17,812 nt of DNA from assembly GCF_019414865.1 (NCBI RefSeq), contig NZ_DXLG01000029.1, positions 1-17,812 on the forward strand, read 5' to 3'. This document shows, one piece after another, positions 7,689 to 16,226 of this stretch. Numbering within the stretch: position 1 is the first letter of the stretch; each line of letters opens with the position of its first letter. This DNA is from Veillonella sp. (GTDB lineage: Bacteria > Bacillota > Negativicutes > Veillonellales > Veillonellaceae). Both the position numbers and the translations under genes were made by a program. A model generated the notes under the pieces. It searched no databases, had not been told where the DNA came from, and saw only the letters and a program-made list of their open reading frames with translations.

Positions 7689-8798
7689 TTACTTTGCAAT
7701 AGATAATGCTAATTTTGCAATATCATGAGCCGCATTTGGTTTCCCTAATTGCAATGCTCGTTCTCCCATTTGTGATAATAAATCACGATTGGCCATAAAC
7801 ATTTCAATTTCCCCTATCAAATCATGAGCACTTAACATTTGATCAACGATCATATGAGCAGCCCCTTCTTGAACAAAGATACGGGCATTATATGTTTGAT
7901 GATCTTCCGCTGCATATGGATATGGTACCAACACAGACGGAATACCTCTAACCGCCAGCTCAGCAAGACCGATAGCACCAGATCTAAAGACTGCTAAATC
8001 AGCTGCTGCCAAAGCTTTTGGCATATCATGTAGATATGGCAGAATCACTGAAGAATCACCTAAACCATCACCATCGGTAATACCAAGCTGAGATAACACA
8101 GATTTGTATTCTCCGTCCCCTGTAATATGGATTAATTTGATTCCTTTTGTTCCTTGAAAATGCTTATGTACATCAATCATAGCATTATTGATAGTTCGCG
8201 CCCCCCGAGAACCACCTGCTATGAGAACTGTAAACGTGTCATCACTTAAATTAAAATAATTACGTCCATCAGCTCTAGTATCGACTAATACATCAGGGCG
8301 TACTGGGTTACCAGTATACACTACGCGTTTTGCCTTTGAAAAAGATGCTTCTGCATCCTTGTAGCCCACGGCTACTACATCAACAAAACGGCTTAGAATT
8401 TTATTTGTAATACCTGCAATGACATTTTGTTCCTGTATCAATGTTGGAATGTTGCGCAATGCTGCAGCCATAAGAATAGGACCACAAACATAACCACCCG
8501 TACCAATAACTACATCTGGCTTAAAGTTAGAAATGATTGTATTGGCTTTCACAAGAGAGAAAGCCGTCTTACCTAACGTCACTAACGTACCAAGAGATAA
8601 TTTACGTTGCAAACCTTGTACAGGTAATGTAGTAAACTCAATGCCTTCTTTAGGCACTAAAGTTGCCTCTAAGCCCTTTTCAGTTCCTACATATAAAACC
8701 TGTGCATCAGGGTTCTGCTTCATAATTTCCTTATATATAGTTATTGCTGGATATATATGTCCACCGGTGCCACCACCTGAAATAATGATACGTTTCAT
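7689..8798 (-). CDS. murG: Lipid II synthase MurG (UDP-GlcNAc:lipid I transferase)
   Basis: Peripheral inner-membrane GT-B glycosyltransferase of 369 residues that adds GlcNAc to lipid I to give lipid II. The glycine-rich loop GGGTGGH is at 8-14, a second GTGGY at 99-103, AGGSRGA begins the C-terminal domain, and RSGAIGLAELA followed by EDHQTYNA forms the UDP-GlcNAc site. A longer reading frame starts 12 codons earlier at 8834, but MKRIIISGGGTGGH is the normal family N-terminus. The ATG at 8798 overlaps the murD stop as TAATG, a typical stop-start coupling, so the shorter start was chosen. ftsW, often found just before murG, is missing here. Confidence 0.96.
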   Translation of the reverse strand: MKRIIISGGGTGGHIYPAITIYKEIMKQNPDAQVLYVGTEKGLEATLVPKEGIEFTTLPVQGLQRKLSLGTLVTLGKTAFSLVKANTIISNFKPDVVIGTGGYVCGPILMAAALRNIPTLIQEQNVIAGITNKILSRFVDVVAVGYKDAEASFSKAKRVVYTGNPVRPDVLVDTRADGRNYFNLSDDTFTVLIAGGSRGARTINNAMIDVHKHFQGTKGIKLIHITGDGEYKSVLSQLGITDGDGLGDSSVILPYLHDMPKALAAADLAVFRSGAIGLAELAVRGIPSVLVPYPYAAEDHQTYNARIFVQEGAAHMIVDQMLSAHDLIGEIEMFMANRDLLSQMGERALQLGKPNAAHDIAKLALSIAK

Positions 8799-10168
8799 TA
8801 ATGGTGTCTCCCTTCTTGCAACATATGAACACAATTTTTAAAATCATCGCCACGTTCTTCAAAACAGCTGTACCAATCAAAGCTTGAACAAGCTGGTGAT
8901 AATAATACAATATCACCTTGGTCAGCCAATTTATAACCTTGTTCAACAGCATCTTTCATGGATGAAGCTCTGTAAATAGGCTGAACGCCAGCCTCTTTTG
9001 CAGCAGCTTCAAATCGATCCGCCGCTTCACCCATAAAGATAACAGCTTTTGTATGATTTTTAACAAGCTGCATAAAATCTTCTAATGGAGTCATTTTATC
9101 ATGACCACCAGCTAATAAAATAACTGATTGATCAAAGGATTCTAATGCTTTTACAACAGAGTCAACATTAGTAGCTTTAGAGTCATTATAGAATGTAACG
9201 CCATCAATCGTTTTAACTCGTTCTAATCGATGTTCAACACCATGGAACTCACTAATAATGCGATGAATAGTTTCTACGGGCACACCTAACGCATAGGTTA
9301 AAGCAATAACAGTTAAAATATTTTCAATATTATGACTACCTGGAATATGGATATCATCGCTTCCAATAACAGGCGTTGCCTTACCATCCTTTGTTACATA
9401 ACATTGCCCTTTATCATAGTAAGCACCATCGGGTACCACTTGATGTTGACTAATTTTAAGGATATGACTAGGAACACGATGTTCCATATCTGCCACAATT
9501 GGATCATCAATATTAAGCACCATAAAATCTGTGCTCAATTGATTTTCAAAGATTCGTTCCTTTGCTGTAATATAATTTTCCATCGTCTTGTGACGAGCTA
9601 AATGATCGGGTGTAATATTGAGCATAATAGCACCAATCGGTCTAAAATGCTTAATTGTTTCTAATTGATAGCTAGATAGTTCAGCTACTAAGAAACCATC
9701 TGCTGGCATGGAATAGGCAACTTCACTGAGAGAATCCCCAATGTTGCCACCAACGCGAACTGGTTTCTCAGTTCCTTCCAATACCTTAGTTAATAATGTT
9801 GTAGTAGTAGTCTTACCATTTGTACCAGTAACGGCTACAATTGGAGATTTAGATAACTCATAAGCTACTTCAACTTCACTAACTACATCAATACCACGCG
9901 CTTGAGCAGCTTTTACAATGGGAATATCTAGAGAAATACCTGGAGAAATAACAATACGATCCACACCATCAAGCAAGGATTCGTCTTGTCGACCTGTAAT
10001 AATATCCACACCCGCTGATACTAGTCTTTTTTCCTCATCTGCAGGCAGTGTAACAGGCTTATAATCATTTAACACTACATGGGCCCCAACTTGAGCTAAC
10101 ACCCAAGATGCGCCTATACCGCTGGCACCAGCGCCCAGAACAAGTATATGTTTGTCCCCGTATTCCAT
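8798..10168 (-). CDS. murD: UDP-N-acetylmuramoyl-L-alanine--D-glutamate ligase
   Basis: Cytosolic Mur ligase of 456 residues that adds D-Glu to UDP-MurNAc-L-Ala. It begins with a Rossmann-like HILVLGAGASGIGAS (7-21). The P-loop GTNGKTTTT is at 115-123, NITPDHLARH at 184-193, and K203 (ITAKERIF) is the lysine expected to be carbamylated. The C-terminal domain carries FYNDSKATN and the late SPACSSFDWY motif, both typical of MurD. A GTG three codons upstream (10177) is also in frame, but AGGTGA sits about 5 bases before the ATG at 10168 and touches the GTG, so ATG is preferred. The stop overlaps the murG start by one base. An 84-base gap with no recognisable signal separates it from mraY. Confidence 0.97.
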   Translation of the reverse strand: MEYGDKHILVLGAGASGIGASWVLAQVGAHVVLNDYKPVTLPADEEKRLVSAGVDIITGRQDESLLDGVDRIVISPGISLDIPIVKAAQARGIDVVSEVEVAYELSKSPIVAVTGTNGKTTTTTLLTKVLEGTEKPVRVGGNIGDSLSEVAYSMPADGFLVAELSSYQLETIKHFRPIGAIMLNITPDHLARHKTMENYITAKERIFENQLSTDFMVLNIDDPIVADMEHRVPSHILKISQHQVVPDGAYYDKGQCYVTKDGKATPVIGSDDIHIPGSHNIENILTVIALTYALGVPVETIHRIISEFHGVEHRLERVKTIDGVTFYNDSKATNVDSVVKALESFDQSVILLAGGHDKMTPLEDFMQLVKNHTKAVIFMGEAADRFEAAAKEAGVQPIYRASSMKDAVEQGYKLADQGDIVLLSPACSSFDWYSCFEERGDDFKNCVHMLQEGRHH

Positions 10169-10252
10169 CTGTATCACCTAAATTATCAACAAAAATAATG
10201 TATTCCTATCTTATAAGCATACCATTATTTGCGGCTTCCGTTAAGTATTATC

Positions 10253-11239
10253 TTACAAAGTTATAGTCGCTAAAATGACACCAATAACAGCTAATACAGC
10301 ACCACCAAACCAGAAGCGATTAACAACAGTTTGTTCAGCCCAACCAGACAACTCAAAATGATGGTGAATAGGGCTCATTTTAAATACTCGTACACCACGA
10401 GTTTTAAAGGAAATAACTTGAATAATAACGGATAACGCTTCCATAACAAAAATACCGCCAATTACAACGAGTAACAACTCTGTTTTTGTAAGAATCGCCA
10501 TCGCCGCAAAAGCACCACCTAATGCTAAAGAACCTGTATCCCCCATAAATACTTTTGCAGGGTTTACATTGTATGCCAAGAAACCAAGGCATACAGCGGC
10601 TACAATGGCACCATAGTAAGCAACGCTTTCAGCGCCAATAGAATTTGTTGTGGATGCAGCCATAAGGCCGATAACGGAAAAGGCAATGGCAGCTACAGCA
10701 GATGTACCACTAGCTAAACCATCAAGACCATCTGTAAGATTTACGGCATTCGTAGCACCTACGATAATTAGAAATGCCAATACATAATAAGCCCAACCTA
10801 ATTGAAGGTGAATATCTGCTACAGGAATCCACAATGTAGTAGGAATAACCATAATTTCAGTAATACAGTAACAGAATATGGCAGCCAAAATAAATTGACC
10901 TAGTAATTTTTGCTTTGCTGTCAAACCAAGATTACGTTTTTTTACAGCTTTTACAAAATCATCAAAGAAGCCCAATAAACAATGTCCTAATGTGAGGAAC
11001 AATAACATACCAGTACCCACATTCCACGGTGCAAATAAAGCAACCCCAATGACGAGGGCTACCATCATAAAAGCGCCACCCATTGTTGGTGTACCAGCTT
11101 TCGCTTGATGACTTTCTGGACCTTCTTCACGAATACTTTGTTGTGCGTGCAAAGAACGCAACATAGGAATAGCAAATTTACCTAGCACTACAGTAATAAT
11201 AAAGGTTACTACGAAGGCTAATAGAATGTGATATATCAT
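10253..11239 (-). CDS. mraY: Phospho-N-acetylmuramoyl-pentapeptide transferase MraY
   Basis: Polytopic inner-membrane enzyme of 328 residues (about ten hydrophobic helices) that joins phospho-MurNAc-pentapeptide to undecaprenyl phosphate, giving lipid I. Family motifs are all present: KAGTPTMGG (47-55), the Asp pair D93-D94 in GFFDDFVK, NAVNLTDGLDGLA (164-176), FMGDTGSLALGG (231-242) and the histidine cluster PIHHHFE (290-296). The ATG has AGAGGAT about 7 bases upstream. It follows murF by 58 bases containing a hairpin, and precedes murD in the usual murF-mraY-murD order. Confidence 0.98.
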   Translation of the reverse strand: MIYHILLAFVVTFIITVVLGKFAIPMLRSLHAQQSIREEGPESHQAKAGTPTMGGAFMMVALVIGVALFAPWNVGTGMLLFLTLGHCLLGFFDDFVKAVKKRNLGLTAKQKLLGQFILAAIFCYCITEIMVIPTTLWIPVADIHLQLGWAYYVLAFLIIVGATNAVNLTDGLDGLASGTSAVAAIAFSVIGLMAASTTNSIGAESVAYYGAIVAAVCLGFLAYNVNPAKVFMGDTGSLALGGAFAAMAILTKTELLLVVIGGIFVMEALSVIIQVISFKTRGVRVFKMSPIHHHFELSGWAEQTVVNRFWFGGAVLAVIGVILATITL

Positions 11240-11269
11240 ACGAATCCTCTACTCATTAATAAACAGATG

Positions 11270-11291
11270 ACGGCTAGATATAACTAGCCGT
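11270..11291 (-). other. Intergenic hairpin between murF and mraY
   Basis: Perfect 8-bp GC-containing arms (acggctag and ctagccgt) with a 6-base loop lie a few bases after the murF stop. No T-run follows on the minus strand, so strong termination is unlikely. It may affect RNA stability or processing within the operon. Confidence 0.55.
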
Positions 11292-11297
11292 AACCTT

Positions 11298-12656
11298 TTA
11301 TTCACGATCTTTCAATTCTTCAACAACTCGTTCCATCCGCAAACCACGGGAGCCTTTGACAAGGATAACGTCCCCTTTTTCACGAATATCACTATATGCA
11401 TTGGCCATTTCCAAATGGCTATTACAACGGAATGTAGTTAAGCCTGCTTTTTTAGCTTCTTTAGCTATAAAGGCAGCAGCATCACCAAATGTGAAGACCA
11501 CACTATAACCTTCTTCAGCCAGTAATTGACCAATTTCACGGTGCGCTTGTTCAGTATAATCACCAAGTTCAAGCATATCACCAAGCATGGCAATTTTACG
11601 TTTACCTTCTAGCTGACCCAAAGCTTTTATCGCTTCAGCCATAGAAGAAGGATTTGCATTATACGCGTCATTTAAGATAACAATATCTTCAAATGGTACG
11701 ATTTCTTGGCGCATAGGAGTGCCTGTAAATTCGCTTAAGCCCTTACGGATCGTATTGGACTTAATGCCTAGCACACGACCAGCTACGATTGCTGCCAATG
11801 CGTCATATACATTGTGTTCACCAATCATAGGCAAGAAGATATCAAATACTTCGTCATAACATTTACATGTAAATTTAATACCATCTTTTTTATAACGCAA
11901 ATGACTGCCAATACATGTGGCATTACGTTCGATACCATAGGTAATAGTCTTACCTTTAGCAAGACTATCCATAGCTTTAACATATGGATCATCTTCATTG
12001 AGAATAGCCACACTATTTTCAGGCAAGCAACGAATTAACTCACCTTTAGCTTGTGCGATAGCTTCACGAGAACCTAATAGCTCAATATGGCTAGTACCAA
12101 CATTAGTAATAATACCCATAGTTGGTTCTGCAATCAACGCAAGCTCCTCGATTTGACCAAGGCCACGCATACCCATTTCAACAACACAAGCTTGATGTTC
12201 TGCAGTTAAACGCAACAATGTTTTTGGCAAACCAATTTCATTGTTAAAGTTTTTCTCAGTTTTCAAAACATTAAATTCGGTGCCGAGTACAGCAGCTACC
12301 ATTTCTTTTGTTGTAGTCTTACCAGAAGAACCAGTAATAGCGACTACAGGGATATCAAAGCGACGACGATGGTAACGTGCTAAATTTTGATACGCTACCA
12401 ATGTATTATCTACTTCAATGCATACAATGCCGTCCACTGCACGGCCCTTTTCTACGATTGCACCAGTAGCGCCCTTTTCGATAGCTGTATTAATAAAATC
12501 ATGACCATCAAAGGTATCGCCTTTTAAGGCTACAAATAAAAAGCCTGATTCAATAGTTCTTGTATCAGTAGATACATCTAAAAACTTAATATTGTCGGTA
12601 TGTGCACTCGTCCCTTGTGTGGCTTCTACCACTTGAGACAATGTAAATTCTGCCAT
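11298..12656 (-). CDS. murF: UDP-N-acetylmuramoyl-tripeptide--D-alanyl-D-alanine ligase
   Basis: Cytosolic Mur ligase of 452 residues that completes the pentapeptide by adding D-Ala-D-Ala from Ddl. The N-terminal substrate domain contains STDTRTIESGFLFVAL (29-44). The P-loop GSSGKTTTK is at 109-117, the MurF-typical NFNNEIGLP at 136-144, and TNVGTSHIELLG follows in the central domain. The C-terminal domain has NDAYNANPSSM, also typical of MurF. The frame is open to 12701, but MAEFTLSQVVEA fits the family start and AAGGAGAT is 7 bases before this ATG. Only one base separates it from the murE stop, so the two are probably coupled. Confidence 0.97.
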   Translation of the reverse strand: MAEFTLSQVVEATQGTSAHTDNIKFLDVSTDTRTIESGFLFVALKGDTFDGHDFINTAIEKGATGAIVEKGRAVDGIVCIEVDNTLVAYQNLARYHRRRFDIPVVAITGSSGKTTTKEMVAAVLGTEFNVLKTEKNFNNEIGLPKTLLRLTAEHQACVVEMGMRGLGQIEELALIAEPTMGIITNVGTSHIELLGSREAIAQAKGELIRCLPENSVAILNEDDPYVKAMDSLAKGKTITYGIERNATCIGSHLRYKKDGIKFTCKCYDEVFDIFLPMIGEHNVYDALAAIVAGRVLGIKSNTIRKGLSEFTGTPMRQEIVPFEDIVILNDAYNANPSSMAEAIKALGQLEGKRKIAMLGDMLELGDYTEQAHREIGQLLAEEGYSVVFTFGDAAAFIAKEAKKAGLTTFRCNSHLEMANAYSDIREKGDVILVKGSRGLRMERVVEELKDRE

Positions 12657-12657
12657 A

Positions 12658-14142
12658 TTAGATCTCCTTGAGGGCTGCTCGCGCCTCTTCACGATCATCA
12701 AAATGAATCGTTTTATCCTTTAAGATTTGGTAATCCTCATGCCCCTTACCTGCAATTAGTACAATATCCCCAGGTTTTGCATTTTGTATTGCATGTTGAA
12801 TCGCTTCCCGACGATCAACGATAACTTCATAGTGAGAGCCTTCACGAAGGCCTTCTTTAACGCCTACCTCTACATCTTTCACAATTTGCACAGGATCTTC
12901 TGTGCGAGGATTGTCAGATGTAACATATACTACATCGCCATATTGTGCAGCAATACGACCCATGATAGGACGTTTTGTAGCATCCCGGTCACCACCGCAA
13001 CCAAAGACTACAATAATGCGATTTTCTTGAATAGCCTTTGCAGTTTGCAAAATATTTTCTAACCCATCTGGTGTATGTGCATAGTCTACAACAACTGCAA
13101 ATGGTTGACCTTCTTCAATAAGCTCAAAACGACCAGGCACAGCACTAAATGTTTTTAATGCTTTATCGATATCTTCCATGGAGATACCTTCTAATAGACA
13201 AGCACCAATAGCAGCCAATGTATTATATACATTAAATAAACCAGTGGTATTCATAGCCACTGTATAGTCATTGCCATCATAGGATACCGTATAACGGCTA
13301 GATTTAGGTGTCATTTCAACATCATGAGCATTCAACGTGCCCTTACCATCAATACTGTACGTAATGATAGGCGCTGTTGTTTTTTCAATTACACGATGAC
13401 CATATTCGTCATCGATGTTAATGATAGCCCCTTTACCAGATTTAGTTTGGTTTGGTGCGCTAACTTGTTCAAATAATTTACACTTAGCGGCCAAGTAATT
13501 TTCAAAGGTCTTGTGAAAGTCCAAATGATCTTGCGTTAAATTTGTGAATACTGCTGTATCATATTCAACACCAGAAACCCGACCTAATGCTAACGCATGG
13601 GAAGATACTTCCATGACACAATGGGTAACACCTTCTTCTACCATTTGATGAAGAATATGTTGTAAATCTACTACATCAGGCGTTGTATTATGAATTGGAT
13701 AGGATGTATCACCAATCATAATATGAACGGTACCAATAACGCCTACTTTATGGCCTTGACCTTTCAAAATATGACGAATCATATGAGTTGTAGTCGTTTT
13801 ACCATTAGTACCAGTAACACCGATCATACGCATGGAATTGGCTGGATAATCAAAGAAATATGGCACACAAGCCATCATAGCTTTTCGAGTATCCTCTACA
13901 GTGATAACACAAACATCACCACATACCTCTACCGGTTTAGATACAAGTACTGCTACAGCACCAGCTTCAACAGCTTTATTTACATAATTATGACCATCTA
14001 CAGTGGCACCATCTAATGCAATAAATAAGCTACCTGCTTTTACTGCACGAGAATCAGCCGTAATATCTAATACCTCAACAGCTGTATTGCCTTCTACATG
14101 CGGTGTTTGCAAAGTTTTTACTATATCTTGTAATTGTTTCAT
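12658..14142 (-). CDS. murE: UDP-MurNAc-tripeptide synthetase MurE, meso-diaminopimelate type
   Basis: Cytosolic Mur ligase of 494 residues that adds the third stem residue. The P-loop GTNGKTTTT is at 111-119, HNTTPDVVDL at 151-160, and K220 (LAAKCKLF) is the expected carbamylated lysine. The specificity motif reads DNPR (410-413), the signature of enzymes that add meso-diaminopimelate; lysine-adding MurE has a different motif there. AGKGHEDYQ near the C-terminus agrees. A TTG two codons upstream is in frame, but AAAGGAGAT is well spaced only for the ATG at 14142. It follows ftsL by 55 bases where ftsI would often lie, and runs one base short of murF. Confidence 0.97.
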   Translation of the reverse strand: MKQLQDIVKTLQTPHVEGNTAVEVLDITADSRAVKAGSLFIALDGATVDGHNYVNKAVEAGAVAVLVSKPVEVCGDVCVITVEDTRKAMMACVPYFFDYPANSMRMIGVTGTNGKTTTTHMIRHILKGQGHKVGVIGTVHIMIGDTSYPIHNTTPDVVDLQHILHQMVEEGVTHCVMEVSSHALALGRVSGVEYDTAVFTNLTQDHLDFHKTFENYLAAKCKLFEQVSAPNQTKSGKGAIINIDDEYGHRVIEKTTAPIITYSIDGKGTLNAHDVEMTPKSSRYTVSYDGNDYTVAMNTTGLFNVYNTLAAIGACLLEGISMEDIDKALKTFSAVPGRFELIEEGQPFAVVVDYAHTPDGLENILQTAKAIQENRIIVVFGCGGDRDATKRPIMGRIAAQYGDVVYVTSDNPRTEDPVQIVKDVEVGVKEGLREGSHYEVIVDRREAIQHAIQNAKPGDIVLIAGKGHEDYQILKDKTIHFDDREEARAALKEI

Positions 14143-14167
14143 ATACAATCTCCTTTACACGCAAAGG

Positions 14168-14192
14168 AAAGCAGCCCAATACGAGCTGCTTT
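14168..14192 (-). other. Intergenic hairpin between ftsL and murE
   Basis: Arms aaagcagc (14168-14175) and gctgcttt (14185-14192) pair perfectly over 8 bp with a 9-base loop, starting about 6 bases after the ftsL stop. Only short T stretches follow, so at most a weak attenuator is expected. Confidence 0.45.
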
Positions 14193-14197
14193 GCCTG

Positions 14198-14602
14198 CTA
14201 GTCTATAATTTGCTGTTTCTCTTGTACAGTACGTTCAGTAACAGCGCTTTTTGTACTATAAACAAAAGAATCAGGCAAAACCATCCCTAGTTGTTGTTCT
14301 GCGATTTGTTGAATACGAACAGGAGACTTCAAAGAAGCCACTTCAACATCCAACGCATCATTATCCTTTGTTAATTGTACTACAGCTTGCTGTGTTTTAA
14401 CTACTTCATAGCCTAATTTTGTGCTGTACGCATTCATAACCATCATGATAAGCAAAAATGCAACCAATGCAGCAATACCATATACAACCTGCCACATCAT
14501 AGGGCTCAAATCTAGAGCCACATTTGCACTACGTTTTCTCCCTTGTGAAGCGACCAACACATCGCTTTTAACTTGGCCCACAACAGCCTTTCTCGCTAAC
14601 AT
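14198..14602 (-). CDS. ftsL: Cell division protein FtsL
   Basis: A 134-residue bitopic protein with a basic cytoplasmic tail (1-33), one transmembrane helix (about 37-57) and a coiled coil (about 58-92), followed by the family-like segment LKSPVRIQQIAEQQLGM (91-107). FtsL pairs with FtsB/DivIC and FtsQ in the divisome. FtsL is poorly conserved in sequence, so the name rests on topology, length and position directly after rsmH. A GTG two codons upstream (14608) is an alternative start; it lies only 3 bases from the AAGGGG site while the ATG at 14602 is 9 bases away, so the ATG is preferred with modest confidence. The normal downstream partner ftsI is not present. Confidence 0.85.
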   Translation of the reverse strand: MLARKAVVGQVKSDVLVASQGRKRSANVALDLSPMMWQVVYGIAALVAFLLIMMVMNAYSTKLGYEVVKTQQAVVQLTKDNDALDVEVASLKSPVRIQQIAEQQLGMVLPDSFVYSTKSAVTERTVQEKQQIID

Positions 14603-14623
14603 AAACACTAACCCCTTCCAATT

Positions 14624-15556
14624 CTACAACTTGACGGCTACGCGTAACTTTGCGCTTCTAGCCCTCGGATTAACCTCAATCTCCCCTGCACTCGGCTCTA
14701 TAGCCTTATTCTTCGCCTTCACAACTGCCTTGTGGTTACAAACGCACATTGGCAATTCTGGAGGACATATACATGCTGTACTCAACTCTTTGAAAGTTTG
14801 TTTTGTAATTCGATCTTCCAAGGAGTGGAATGTGATAACCCCAATTTTCCCCTTTGGTTTCAACATGGATACAGCATCTACAAAACTATCATGCAAGATA
14901 GCTAATTCTCTATTTACTTCAATGCGAATGGCTTGGAACGTCCGTTTTGCCGGATGTGGTCCATCTTGACGCGCCTTCGCAGGTATTGCTTGCTTAATAA
15001 TTCTAACTAACTCACCAGTAGTGGTAATTCGTTTTTCTTGACGTGCATTAATGATGAATTCAACAATGCGCTTAGCCCATCGCTCTTCACCATAGTCGCG
15101 GATAATTTGCAATAATGCTTCAGCATCATATTCATTAACAACCTCTTCTGCCGTTAATGGAGCGTCCTTATCCATACGCATATCAAGTGGGCCATCATTC
15201 ATATATGAAAAGCCACGCTCCGGTGTATCCAGTTGATAGCTAGATACGCCAAGATCAAAGATAAATCCATCTACTTCATAGATACCCTCATTATGGAGAG
15301 CTTCTTTTAAGTTAGAAAAGTTCGTCGGTATTGTTAACACCTGACATGTTAAATCAGATAAACGCTGTCGAGCTACGCTCAACGCATCTTCATCTTGATC
15401 CAACCCTATAATCATGCCTTCTGGGTCTAGCATCTCGCCCACAGCATGGGCATGTCCTGCACCACCCAGAGTACAGTCCACATAGATGCCTTTTGGATTA
15501 GTTACGACGGAGTCCACCGTTTCGCGTAAAAGTACGCTGGTATGATTAAATTCCAT
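14624..15556 (-). CDS. rsmH: 16S rRNA (cytosine-1402-N4)-methyltransferase RsmH
   Basis: SAM-dependent methyltransferase of 310 residues (older name MraW) that modifies C1402 in the decoding centre of 16S rRNA. The N-terminus NHTSVLLRETVD (4-15), the SAM-binding CTLGGAGHA (28-36), FDLGVSSYQLD with the following GFSYMNDGPLDMRMD, and FHSLEDR near the C-terminus are all family hallmarks. Two consecutive ATG codons are present; AGGAGG is 2 bases from the first (15559) and 5 from the second (15556), so the second is preferred. It lies a few bases after mraZ, the conserved first pair of dcw clusters. Confidence 0.97.
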   Translation of the reverse strand: MEFNHTSVLLRETVDSVVTNPKGIYVDCTLGGAGHAHAVGEMLDPEGMIIGLDQDEDALSVARQRLSDLTCQVLTIPTNFSNLKEALHNEGIYEVDGFIFDLGVSSYQLDTPERGFSYMNDGPLDMRMDKDAPLTAEEVVNEYDAEALLQIIRDYGEERWAKRIVEFIINARQEKRITTTGELVRIIKQAIPAKARQDGPHPAKRTFQAIRIEVNRELAILHDSFVDAVSMLKPKGKIGVITFHSLEDRITKQTFKELSTACICPPELPMCVCNHKAVVKAKNKAIEPSAGEIEVNPRARSAKLRVAVKL

Positions 15557-15565
15557 CATAGCCTC

Positions 15566-15997
15566 CTATAACATAATCCCTTCTAGACCTTCGACAAGTT
15601 CTTCCATACTTTCAGCCACTTGATCATCATAGTAATCATATTTTTCGCGGCTCCAAATTTCAACGTGATCCCCAGCACCGACAATAACGGCCTGTTTATC
15701 AAGGCTCGCATATTCACGTAGTGGTACAGGAATGAGGACACGACCTTGTTTATCATATTCAAGCTCAGCGGCACTACCAAAAACAAAACGTTTTAAGGCA
15801 CGTACGCTAGCTTTAGTGGAGGATTGTGATTGTAAAGCTGCAGAAATTTTCTTCCACGCTTCTTCGGTGTAAATAGCTAAGCAGTTATCTAGGCCCTTAG
15901 TAACAATGCATACTTCGCCTAGTTGTTCACGTATTTTCGCGGGTATAATCATCCGCCCTTTTGTATCAATGGTGTGATTATATTCTCCCATGAACAT
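15566..15997 (-). CDS. mraZ: Transcriptional regulator MraZ
   Basis: A 143-residue DNA-binding protein with two AbrB/SpoVT-like halves, each with the D-x-x-G-R motif: DTKGRMIIP (11-19) and DKQGRVLIP (82-90). In E. coli, MraZ forms ring oligomers and represses its own dcw operon by binding repeated TGGGN boxes near the promoter. The ATG at 15997 (MFMGEYNHTID) matches the usual family start and has GGTGAT 4 bases upstream; the in-frame GTG at 16006 overlaps that site and is unlikely. It is the first gene of the operon, preceded by a promoter and box clusters that fit autoregulation. Confidence 0.96.
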   Translation of the reverse strand: MFMGEYNHTIDTKGRMIIPAKIREQLGEVCIVTKGLDNCLAIYTEEAWKKISAALQSQSSTKASVRALKRFVFGSAAELEYDKQGRVLIPVPLREYASLDKQAVIVGAGDHVEIWSREKYDYYDDQVAESMEELVEGLEGIML

Positions 15998-16027
15998 ACG
16001 TATCACCGCCCTTTACTATTCCTTATC

Positions 16028-16062
16028 CACCACTATATGGTAAATTCTACCACAATTCCCCA
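16028..16062 (-). promoter_or_regulatory. Candidate MraZ operator overlapping the mraZ promoter
   Basis: Reading the minus strand, TGGGG (16058-16062), TGGTA (16048-16052) and TGGTG (16028-16032) are spaced by exactly 10 and 20 bases, one face of the helix. They lie in the promoter spacer and just past the -10. E. coli MraZ recognises TGGGN repeats with 5-base spacers, so these degenerate boxes are likely binding sites. This is inferred from pattern and position. Confidence 0.55.
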
Positions 16063-16072
16063 CCAATCACAA
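16044..16072 (-). promoter_or_regulatory. Probable promoter of mraZ and the dcw operon
   Basis: TTGTGA (16067-16072), a 17-base spacer and TAGAAT (16044-16049) on the minus strand form a good sigma-70-type promoter. Transcription would start about 40 bases before the mraZ ATG. TGG boxes lie within the spacer and downstream, consistent with repression by MraZ. Confidence 0.6.
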
Positions 16073-16183
16073 TAAAAAATCCATTTTTATCCCACTTTTT
16101 TATATTTTTCTTTCATAATCTCTATTTTTCTCTCCTTTTCTTAGATACATATGTTCGAAAATAAATGATAATTGAATCATTAA

Positions 16184-16208
16184 AACCACTCCCCACCACT
16201 AAGTACCA
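16184..16208 (-). promoter_or_regulatory. Second TGG-box cluster upstream of mraZ
   Basis: On the minus strand TGGTA (16204-16208), TGGTG (16194-16198) and TGGTT (16184-16188) follow one another with exact 5-base spacers, the arrangement known for E. coli MraZ sites. A TAGAAT hexamer (16210-16215) lies just before it, as in the proximal cluster, but without a clear -35. Confidence 0.5.
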
Positions 16209-16226
16209 AATTCTAGTTTTATCTGT

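Noticed and set aside
8799..8834. Longer murG N-terminus (12 extra residues)
   Set aside because: The extra residues lie inside murD, do not resemble MurG, and the TAATG junction supplies a standard start at 8798.
8731..8952. Minus-strand ORF of 73 codons overlapping the murD end and murG start
   Set aside because: It is an out-of-frame shadow of murD and murG; both real genes have intact motifs across this stretch.
14421..14969. Plus-strand ORF of 182 codons spanning the ftsL-rsmH junction
   Set aside because: It is antisense to two clear genes, its composition follows their complement, and no promoter or ribosome-binding site precedes it.
16087..16116. Nine-codon minus-strand ORF (MKEKYKKVG) downstream of a GGAG in the mraZ upstream region, a possible leader peptide
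   Set aside because: The GGAG is about 15 bases from the ATG, the ORF lies in a purine-rich tract where such codons arise by chance, and it is upstream of the likely mraZ transcription start.
16164..16181. Inverted repeat aatgat...atcatt upstream of mraZ
   Set aside because: Six-base arms with a six-base gap in AT-rich DNA are expected by chance, and nothing nearby supports a function.
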